Shown in pieces: positions 45,454-52,982 of a DNA stretch of 64,000 nucleotides. How positions within the stretch are numbered: position 1 is the first letter of the stretch; each line of letters starts with the position of its first letter. The stretch lies in NCBI GenBank assembly GCA_037200385.1, contig JBBCGL010000001.1, positions 2,495,418 through 2,559,417 on the forward strand, written 5' to 3'. Source of the stretch: Rhizomicrobium sp. (GTDB taxonomy: Bacteria > Pseudomonadota > Alphaproteobacteria > Micropepsales > Micropepsaceae). The notes below the pieces were generated by a model that worked only from the letters and a program-made list of their open reading frames with translations, made no database searches and was not told the origin of the DNA. The position numbers and the translations under genes were made by a program.

Positions 45454-46578
45454 TTACGCGTTCGAGGTTTCGAGTTCGGTGACCAGCTTGTCCTTCCAGG
45501 CGCGCTGCGGGCCGAGCACGAGACCGGTCTCCTTGGCGCGCTTGTAGTAGAAGTGACAATCCATCTGCCAGGTGAAGCCGATGCCGCCATGGGTCTGGAT
45601 GTTCTCCTTCGAGGCGTAGTCGAAGGCTTGCGTCGCGGAGACGCGGGCCGAGGCGGCGGCGAGCGGCAGCTCGCGCGCGCCGGTCGAGAGCGCCCAGGCG
45701 CCGTAATAGGCGTTGGAGCGCGCCAGCTCGTTGAAGACGTACATGTCGGCGAGCTTGTGCTTAATCGCCTGGAACGAGGCGATCGGGCGGCCGAAGGCAT
45801 AGCGGTTGAGCGCATAGTCCTTCGCCATGGCGAGGCAGACATCGGCGCCGCCGACCTGCTCGAACGCCATCAGGATCGCGGCGCGGTCGAGCACGCGCTG
45901 CATGTCGCTCCAGCCCTCGCCCGCCTTGCCGAGCGGCTCGGCCGCGGCATTGTCGAACACGATGTCGGAATGGCCGCGCGAGGCGTCGAGCGTGTTGCAG
46001 TCGGTACGCTTCACGCCCGCCCCCTTGAGGTCGACGAGGGCAAGCTGCAGGCCGCGCTCGCCGGCGCCTTCGGAGGTCTGCGCCAGCACGACCGCGAAAT
46101 CGGCGATCGGGCCGTCGACCACCGCGATCTTCTTGCCGCTGAGCTTGCCGCCCTTCAGCGTGGTCCGGATGTTCTTGGGCAGCACGGCGCCCGGGCCTTC
46201 GGCACGCGCGAAGGTGCCGACGATCTCGCCGCTCGCGACCTTGGGCAGGTATTTATGCTTCTGCTCCTCGGAACCGGCGATCAGCAGCGCCTCGGCGAAG
46301 AGATAGACGGTGGAGGAGAACGGCACCGGCGCCAGCGCGCGGCCCATCTCCTCGGCGATCACGCAGAGCTCGAGATAGCCGAGGCCGAGGCCTCCATAAT
46401 TCTCGGGGATCGCGGTGCCGGTCCAGCCCATCTCGGCCACCTGCTTCCACAGCGCGGCGTCGTGATGCGCACCGCCCTCGAACACGCCGCGGACGACCTT
46501 GGTCGAGCATTTCTCGGTCAGGAACTTTCGCGCCTGGTCCTTGAGCATTTTCTGATCGTCGGAGAAATCGAAATTCAT
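45454..46578 (-). CDS. Acyl-CoA dehydrogenase, subunit-like 2
   Basis: The 374-residue protein has the acyl-CoA dehydrogenase fold: PENYGGLGLGYLELCVIAEE near residue 58, RYAFGRPIASFQAIKHKLADM near 265, and THGGIGFTWQMD near 330. Some usual FAD and catalytic positions differ from the classic enzymes. This is typical of one half of heteromeric pairs. It is the first of the two genes on the minus strand. Substrate unknown. Confidence 0.86.
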   Translation of the reverse strand: MNFDFSDDQKMLKDQARKFLTEKCSTKVVRGVFEGGAHHDAALWKQVAEMGWTGTAIPENYGGLGLGYLELCVIAEEMGRALAPVPFSSTVYLFAEALLIAGSEEQKHKYLPKVASGEIVGTFARAEGPGAVLPKNIRTTLKGGKLSGKKIAVVDGPIADFAVVLAQTSEGAGERGLQLALVDLKGAGVKRTDCNTLDASRGHSDIVFDNAAAEPLGKAGEGWSDMQRVLDRAAILMAFEQVGGADVCLAMAKDYALNRYAFGRPIASFQAIKHKLADMYVFNELARSNAYYGAWALSTGARELPLAAASARVSATQAFDYASKENIQTHGGIGFTWQMDCHFYYKRAKETGLVLGPQRAWKDKLVTELETSNA

Positions 46579-46710
46579 CGGGCTCCCTGCCTCGTCTGTA
46601 TGTCGTTAACCGACGATAGAACACGGCAATGCAGCAAAGCGAGTCCGGCGTGTTAACGCGGGCTTAATTGCGCCTGTGGCAGCTTACGCTGGGTAAGCGC
46701 GGGTTCATCC

Positions 46711-47241
46711 ATGGCCAAGGCACAGTTTCACAAGAACCAGCGAGTCTATGTGAAGCCGGTCGGCACCTGGGCGCTGATCGAGCATGTCGTGCCGCATTGG
46801 GCAAAAGGCCTCGATGAGCCGATCCGCGTGCATTACGACGTGGGCCTCGGCCGCGAATTCGTCGCCGACGAACTGCAGGCCGAGGAGCCGGCGACCGGCG
46901 AGCGCAAGCCGGACGGCGACTTCTGGCGCGTCGTCCGCGCCCGCAACAAGTGGCAGCCTTCGGAAGACTGTGCCCGCCATCCGGTGCCCGGAACCTATCC
47001 GGTCGTCGTGACGGGCCAGGCGGAGTGGGGCGGCTGGCGCGTGCCGGGCGCGGAATACGACCTGGATCCGCTGCGGATCGAGCGTCAGGCGCGCATGATC
47101 GCCAATTCGCCCCGCCTGCTCGCCTTCGCGAACTCGCTGATCGAATGGGCGCGGCGTTCGGGCGAGGACATGCCGCAACAGCTCGTCGAGCTGGCGCATG
47201 AGGCGCAGGACCTCCTCACGGCGATCGACGGCGACAGCTGA
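46711..47241 (+). CDS. Conserved hypothetical protein
   Basis: This 176-residue protein has no motif I recognise. It begins MAKAQFHKNQRVYVKPVGTW with a beta-rich N-terminal half, and the C-terminal half is helical (residues 120-170, rich in Leu and Ala, LVELAHEAQDLLTAI). It has no signal peptide or membrane segment. It stands alone between the divergent acyl-CoA dehydrogenases and the DUF898 gene. Confidence 0.65.
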   Translation: MAKAQFHKNQRVYVKPVGTWALIEHVVPHWAKGLDEPIRVHYDVGLGREFVADELQAEEPATGERKPDGDFWRVVRARNKWQPSEDCARHPVPGTYPVVVTGQAEWGGWRVPGAEYDLDPLRIERQARMIANSPRLLAFANSLIEWARRSGEDMPQQLVELAHEAQDLLTAIDGDS

Positions 47242-47374
47242 GCGCTTCGGGCCGGCACCGAAACGGAGCAAAAGCCCGCGGATTAACCTCTTTCCCGGCC
47301 TGTCACACTCGGCGGTAGCGAAGACCGCGCAACATCATCATAGTGATGGATGAACGGGGAACGGGCATCCATTC

Positions 47375-48445
47375 ATGACGGATTCGGCTGCGCAGCCTGA
47401 CGGCTCGGCGGCGATCCACGGCGTCGAGTTTCGCGGCCGGGGCGCGGAGTATTTCCGCATCTGGATCGTGAACCTCGCGCTCACGCTTTTGACGCTGGGC
47501 CTCTACAGCGCCTGGGCCAAGGTGCGGACCCAGCGCTATTTCTACGGCAACACCATCCTTGCCGGGCATTCCTTCGAATATCACGCCAAGCCCTGGCGCA
47601 TCCTGATCGGCCGCGCCATCGCGCTGACCCTTTTCGTCGGCTACACGCTGAGCGTCGTCTTCTTTCCCTTCACCTTCGGCTTGTGGTTCCTGATCCTCGC
47701 CGCCGCCATGCCCTGGCTGGCCAATTCGTCGATCCGCTTCAATGCCCGCAACACCTCGTGGCGCAATGTGCGGTTCGATTTCAGCGGCACCTATTTCGAA
47801 GCCTTCATGGCCTATGTGGTGTGGACGGCGGCGGCGCTCGCCCTGTTTCCGCTGGCGCCGCTGACGCGGCGGGTGCACGACTATTTCTACATCAACCACC
47901 ACCGCTTCGGCGGCCGCAGCTTCACGACCGATTTCCCGGGGCGGCGCATCTACGTCATCTATCTCTTCGGCTTCATCCTGATCGTGGCGATGGTCGTCGC
48001 GGCACTGGCCATCGCGGGCGCGCTGGTCGAGCTGCACATCCACAAGCTGCTGGGCGGCGTGACCATTCCGCTGGGGCCCAACGACTTTGCACCCATCGCG
48101 TTCGTCGTGTTCGGGCTGGGATCGCTGTTCGTCGGCAGCTTCATCACCACGCTCGTCACCAATCTGTCGATCGGCAACACGACGCTCGAAGGCGGGTTCA
48201 AGCTGGTGTCGCGCGCCTCCGGCCTGCGCGTGGCCTGGATCGTGCTGAGCAACACATTCCTGATCCTTCTGACGCTGGGGCTTTATTATCCGTTCGCGCG
48301 CGTGCGGCTGGCGCGCTATCGCATGCGCAAATATGCGGTGCGCGGCGACGGCGATCTCGATGCCTTCGCCTCCGAGGCGCTGACGGCGCAGAACGCGATC
48401 GGCGAGGAGATCGCCGGCTTCTTCGATTTCGGGTTCGGGCTATGA
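47375..48445 (+). CDS. DUF898 (YjgN-type) membrane protein
   Basis: The 356-residue inner-membrane protein shows the YjgN/DUF898 signatures: LTLLTLGLYSAWAKVRTQRYF near residue 36 and a repeated version LILLTLGLYYPFARVRLARYR near residue 297. There are about six hydrophobic segments. It overlaps the M48 protease gene by 4 bases (ATGA), so the two proteins are likely made together. Function unknown. Confidence 0.86.
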   Translation: MTDSAAQPDGSAAIHGVEFRGRGAEYFRIWIVNLALTLLTLGLYSAWAKVRTQRYFYGNTILAGHSFEYHAKPWRILIGRAIALTLFVGYTLSVVFFPFTFGLWFLILAAAMPWLANSSIRFNARNTSWRNVRFDFSGTYFEAFMAYVVWTAAALALFPLAPLTRRVHDYFYINHHRFGGRSFTTDFPGRRIYVIYLFGFILIVAMVVAALAIAGALVELHIHKLLGGVTIPLGPNDFAPIAFVVFGLGSLFVGSFITTLVTNLSIGNTTLEGGFKLVSRASGLRVAWIVLSNTFLILLTLGLYYPFARVRLARYRMRKYAVRGDGDLDAFASEALTAQNAIGEEIAGFFDFGFGL

Positions 48446-49554
48446 CCGCGCCGCTCGAAGGACGCTATTTCCATCCCAATGCCGCCCGGCACGTCCCGGC
48501 GCGGGCGAGCGCCACGGCGGACCGCATGTTGCGGATCGAGGATGAGAGCGGCACGGTGCTGGCGCAGGCCGCGGCACGCAGCGTGAAAAGCACCGCGCGG
48601 CTCGCGAGACTGACGCGGCGCTTCGACCTGCCGGACGGCGCGCGCTTCGAGACCGAGGACAATGACGGCGCCGATGCGCTGCTGCGGACACTGCGCAAGC
48701 TCCGCCATGGCCGGCTCACCGACCGGCTGGAGCGGGCCTGGCCGGTGGCGCTGCTCTCGGCCGCGATCACGCTGGCCGCCGGCTATTATTTCTTCGTGCA
48801 AGCGATGCCGATGGCGGCCGAGTGGCTGGCGCGCAAGACCGTGCCGCTGGTCGCGCATACGATGTCGGAGCAGACGCTGCGTGCGCTGGACCGTTTCGCG
48901 CTGAAGGATACGACGCTGAAGCCGGCCGAGCAGGCGCGAGCCCAGGCGCTGTTCACGCGCACCGCGGCGCATGCCGGCGGCGGCGCGGGCGCCTATCGCC
49001 TGGTGTTCCGCGGCGGCGGGCCGATCGGGCCGAACGCCTTCGCCCTGCCCGACGGGACCGTCGTGATGACCGACGAGCTGTGGAAGGAGGTCAAGAACGA
49101 TGCCGAGGTCGAAGGCGTGTTCGCGCATGAGATGAGCCATGTCGATCACGCGCACCAGCTGCAGCGCGTCTACGAAGCGTCGCTGTTCCCCGCGACGCTG
49201 GTGATCTTCACCGGCGACATGTCGCAGGTCAGCCAGATGACCGCGATCCTGCCGTCGCTGATCGTGGAGTCGGCTTATTCGCGCGGCTTCGAACAACAGG
49301 CCGACGACGACGGCGCCGCGACGCTGCGCGCCATGGGCGAACACCCCTCGCATATGGCGGAATTCCTCGAGCGGCTCGACAAGAAAGTCTGCGGCAAGAC
49401 GGGTTGCCCGCCGAGCTGGCTGGGAGATCATCCCGATACGGCAGCGCGCGCGGCGCGGCTGCGCCGGGAAGACAAGGGACCGATACCGGCGAGCGAAGAT
49501 TGCCTGAAGCCGTGGCGCAGCGGGATATCGCTGCATTGCTTGGCGTTCAACTGA
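48442..49554 (+). CDS. M48-family metalloprotease, membrane-anchored
   Basis: This 370-residue zinc protease has His229-Glu230-x-x-His233 (FAHEMSHVDH). The third ligand is probably in SRGFEQQADDDG. A membrane segment near residues 105-125 (VALLSAAITLAAGYYFFVQ) anchors it, with the protease domain following. The first 90 residues are soluble and of unknown fold. Co-translation with a DUF898 protein is seen in other genomes as well and suggests a shared quality-control role, which is inference. Confidence 0.87.
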   Translation: MTAPLEGRYFHPNAARHVPARASATADRMLRIEDESGTVLAQAAARSVKSTARLARLTRRFDLPDGARFETEDNDGADALLRTLRKLRHGRLTDRLERAWPVALLSAAITLAAGYYFFVQAMPMAAEWLARKTVPLVAHTMSEQTLRALDRFALKDTTLKPAEQARAQALFTRTAAHAGGGAGAYRLVFRGGGPIGPNAFALPDGTVVMTDELWKEVKNDAEVEGVFAHEMSHVDHAHQLQRVYEASLFPATLVIFTGDMSQVSQMTAILPSLIVESAYSRGFEQQADDDGAATLRAMGEHPSHMAEFLERLDKKVCGKTGCPPSWLGDHPDTAARAARLRREDKGPIPASEDCLKPWRSGISLHCLAFN

Positions 49555-49563
49555 GCCCACACA

Positions 49564-52500
49564 TCACTTGTCGCGCGTGTCTCGTTCAGGATGGGCAGCA
49601 AAGTATTTTTCGATGTCTGCCTGGATTGTCCCCGAAGGCCCGCGCGTCATCGTGTTGAGGACATAGGCGCGGATTATGGAATGGACTTCGTATAGATCGC
49701 GGGCACGATTCCAGGCGACGAGGCCGCGGTCTTCCAGATCTGTCAGCACAACATCCAGCTCCACCGGCGACAGGATTTCCCGGCCCGGACCGCTCAACAC
49801 CGCGACTAAGGCGTCATAGCCGACGGCTACGCGAAATTGCACGATCGCCTCCAGGACCTTGCGGGACTTTCCGTTCAGCCCAGCGAAGGCCTTCGCCATG
49901 ACGCTGGCAGCCGCCTGAACCGACGAAAGCGAAGTCGGATCGAACGATGGATTATCGGCGCGCCATCGCGCGAAATCCCCGGGTGCCCTCCGATAGTTCG
50001 CGACAGCACTGGCCAGCATCTGGATCAGCAGCGGATGGTTTTCGACACTGTTGAAGAGCGGCAGAAGCTCGTCAGACGACCCCGACACGGAAAGACCTTG
50101 CCACAGCGACAGCGCGTCCTGGTTGCTGAGGCCGCCCAAGGTCATCGCAACGCAGCCCGGCAGCACCGACCGTGATGCCAGCTGAAGCGCGTCGGGTATC
50201 AGCCTGGTCGTGATCAGAATTCGCGAGCGGCGGATTTGGGCAAGCCTGAGCAGAAAGTGATCAGCACGCGGATCGATCGTCGCGCGCGGACCGACCGATG
50301 ACGATGAATCGGCTTCTTCGCGCAGACCGCCGGTGCGGCTATAAGCGCCCAGGATGCGCTCGAGTCCGTCGAGCACGATCAGATAGCGCTTCTCCTCAAG
50401 CCGCTTCAGAAGCAGCGCCTCCCGCTCCTGCCAGGGGAGCTTGGCGGCATCGGCCTCGGGGATATTTTCTACATAAGCGAGTGCGCGCGTCACGAACATC
50501 TCGAACGACGATTCGCAGAAGCTCCACCACAACAATCCGGCTGCCCGCGTCTTCCTGGGGCTTGCATTGCTGAACCACGTCCAGGCCAGCGCGCTTTTTC
50601 CCACGCCGCCTATGCCGGCCAGCAGGAAGATCGGTTTACCGCCAGTTTTGGATTGCGACGGCGCCGCCCATTTTGACAAGGCGGCCAGCTCCTGGCGGCG
50701 CCCGGCCAGGCCGGTCGACTGCAGCAGCGTGTAGGGATGGGCGACATAGGGCGCGGGGGGCGCGGGGATGGCCGAATATCGCGTGACCGCCTCGGCGGCG
50801 TCGGCCTGGGCGCGGCCGTCGAGCTGGGCGGTGTGAAGCGCCAGCTCGACTTCCGACAACGCCTCCACCACCAGCGCGCGCAGATCGCCGGCCGAGCGGA
50901 AATATCCCACGACGCGCTCCGAGGCGACACGGCTGCGGAAATCCTTCAGCTTGGTTCGCGCGACTGGGTCCACTTCGATATCGGACACGGTGACCGGATG
51001 ATCGGCCGCCATGAGAAACATCAGCACGGGCTTGCCGAGTTTCACGGCATGGTCGAATTCCAATTCCGACGCCGAAACATCGAACCCGGGCAGAATCGCG
51101 CCGTAGCGATGTGCGATCAGACCGATAAAGACATCCGCTTGCGCGATGCGATCGAACATCATCTGAAGATCGTCCTGCGCCGACGCGACGGATCTTTCGA
51201 CCTCCACCGGAGCAAAACCCGCGCGCTCGCAGGCGAGACGCACCTGCTCGCGATGGTCCGGCAGGTCGCGGATGGTCGAGCTGATATAGACCGTCTCGCG
51301 CCGCCGCGGCGCCTCGGGAGGCCGGACTCGCTCGGCGGATTCAAACTTGCTGCGTGGACGGAACGGCCGGTACAGCGTCACGCGAACGACCTTGTCGCCC
51401 TCCACCTCCGCGATGAGCGCCGGTGGAAGGCCGCGCTGCGACAGCAGGGCCTGGATGCGCGCCACGCCGCTCGCATTGAGCTCGGCATGCTGCCGCCAGA
51501 CGAAGATCTTGGCGACGATCTCGTTGCGCCGCACCGAGCCGACCTTCTCCGGATCGCTGTTGATGAGGTTCATCGACACGCCGTCCGGCAACCCGCCGAA
51601 GCTCGATATCTCGACACGGTCGGGATAGACCTCGATGCGGGTGGGTTGGGCGCGCGCGATGGGCGATTCATAGTCGCGGTGGATGAAGGCGTTCACCAGC
51701 GCCTCGCGCAGCACGGCGATCGGAATCTCAAGCTCGTCGCGATCGGTCGAGCCGACGTTCCCCACGCGGATCAGGCCGGCGGACCGCTCCAGGAAGACCA
51801 GCCCCTTCTCGAAAAGCGACAGCAGGCTGCCGGACGGCTCGTCGTTGAACGTGACCTGCGCCTGCGCCCGGTTGATCTCGCTATAGACTACCATCCTGAG
51901 GCTGCAGCAGGAGAATTTGTCGATCAGGTCCTTGCGCTGTGCGCAGCACAGGAACAGGCCCACCGTCGGCCGTCCGTTCGAGGCCAGTCCCAGCTGCTCG
52001 AGCTGGAGCGCCGGCGGCATGCTGGTCAGCGATTCCGCCAGCAGCTCGCTCTGGATCAGGGGCTGGGACAGCAGCGCCGAAACCGCGGCCTGGTCCAGAT
52101 CCGCCACAGACAGCAACAGGAGCAGGCTGCGGTCGAACGAGACCTGCTCGATGCGGTCGTAAATCTCCTTCGGCATCGCAGAGGCCGGAGGCGGTGGGAC
52201 ATGCGCGAATCCGGCACGCGCCTTGGCCCGCTTGATGATCTCGCCCAGGTCAATCTTGAACTGCGCAAGGACGATCTGCTTCAGGCTCTCGTGATCGGTA
52301 TAGTCGTCGAGCGGCCGTATCGCCGTGCTGCCCGCATCGGCCCAGCCCTGGCACAGGCTCTGCTTATAGCGCTTCACGTCGAGCCAATCGGCGAGCGCCA
52401 CGTCATCGTCCACGCGTTCGGGGTACGGAAAGGATTTGGGAAACACGGCAGCGATGGCCGGCCGGTCTTCCCGCAGTTCCCGGCAACGGTCCAATTCCGC

Positions 52501-52785
52501 CACCGTACCCTTGCCGACGCGCCCCTTGAAGACGAAGACCGCAAAATGGGCATCTTCCAAATGGGGCGTGATGAGAATGTCCTGGCCGCCACTCCAGCCG
52601 TTGGTATCCGCATTCCATTCCCATGCGTCGACGGACGTGAAGGGCGGATGCTCCGCATGCTCAAGACGGAATTTCAACTCCCGCTGGAAGTCGGCCTGCA
52701 GTCCGTAGACGAACTTGGCCTCGGCTTTCGCGTCTTCGGCGTGCCCGATGAAGACGACCAGTTCACCGCCCGACGACGACTTCAT
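49564..52785 (-). CDS. Multi-domain STAND NTPase with TIR-like, RecG-type ATPase and DUF4062 domains
   Basis: This 1073-residue protein has an unusual chain of domains. Residues 8-115 look like a TIR/DUF4062-type Rossmann fold (VVFIGHAEDAK; HFAVFVFKGRVGKGTVAELDR). Residues 350-440 match the HATPase_c_4 part of RecG/Schlafen-like regulators (LREALVNAFIHRDYE). Residues 497-600 are DUF4062 (TVYISSTIRDLPDHREQV, DVFIGLIAHRYG). Residues 690-930 are an NB-ARC STAND NTPase: Walker A GIGGVGKS at 724-731, Walker B YLIVLD at 801-806, sensor ILITTR. A winged helix ends the protein. Such architectures occur in NLR-like antiviral sensors. It is a lone gene between an M48 protease and pepN. The start has only a weak GGGG site. 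Confidence 0.82.
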   Translation of the reverse strand: MKSSSGGELVVFIGHAEDAKAEAKFVYGLQADFQRELKFRLEHAEHPPFTSVDAWEWNADTNGWSGGQDILITPHLEDAHFAVFVFKGRVGKGTVAELDRCRELREDRPAIAAVFPKSFPYPERVDDDVALADWLDVKRYKQSLCQGWADAGSTAIRPLDDYTDHESLKQIVLAQFKIDLGEIIKRAKARAGFAHVPPPPASAMPKEIYDRIEQVSFDRSLLLLLSVADLDQAAVSALLSQPLIQSELLAESLTSMPPALQLEQLGLASNGRPTVGLFLCCAQRKDLIDKFSCCSLRMVVYSEINRAQAQVTFNDEPSGSLLSLFEKGLVFLERSAGLIRVGNVGSTDRDELEIPIAVLREALVNAFIHRDYESPIARAQPTRIEVYPDRVEISSFGGLPDGVSMNLINSDPEKVGSVRRNEIVAKIFVWRQHAELNASGVARIQALLSQRGLPPALIAEVEGDKVVRVTLYRPFRPRSKFESAERVRPPEAPRRRETVYISSTIRDLPDHREQVRLACERAGFAPVEVERSVASAQDDLQMMFDRIAQADVFIGLIAHRYGAILPGFDVSASELEFDHAVKLGKPVLMFLMAADHPVTVSDIEVDPVARTKLKDFRSRVASERVVGYFRSAGDLRALVVEALSEVELALHTAQLDGRAQADAAEAVTRYSAIPAPPAPYVAHPYTLLQSTGLAGRRQELAALSKWAAPSQSKTGGKPIFLLAGIGGVGKSALAWTWFSNASPRKTRAAGLLWWSFCESSFEMFVTRALAYVENIPEADAAKLPWQEREALLLKRLEEKRYLIVLDGLERILGAYSRTGGLREEADSSSSVGPRATIDPRADHFLLRLAQIRRSRILITTRLIPDALQLASRSVLPGCVAMTLGGLSNQDALSLWQGLSVSGSSDELLPLFNSVENHPLLIQMLASAVANYRRAPGDFARWRADNPSFDPTSLSSVQAAASVMAKAFAGLNGKSRKVLEAIVQFRVAVGYDALVAVLSGPGREILSPVELDVVLTDLEDRGLVAWNRARDLYEVHSIIRAYVLNTMTRGPSGTIQADIEKYFAAHPERDTRDK

Positions 52786-52927
52786 TCGATTCGACCCCGC
52801 AAGCGCTCCGCTCGAAAACCAAAGTAATCACGAAACATCCGATCGAGCCAGCCGCGACATATCCGGCCCCACCGCGGCAGCGCGGGAATGGCGCGATCGC
52901 GTTGGTCCAGAATGGCAAACTGCTGCT

Positions 52928-52956
52928 GTGACAATGTCCTGCCGAAGGATTATATC
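52928..52956 (+). promoter_or_regulatory. Candidate pepN promoter
   Basis: GTGACA (52928-52933) and TATATC (52951-52956) are separated by 17 bases, and the pepN start is 26 bases further on. Seen in sequence; not tested. Confidence 0.45.
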
Positions 52957-52982
52957 TGCGCTTCAAAACCGAAGGACCGCCC

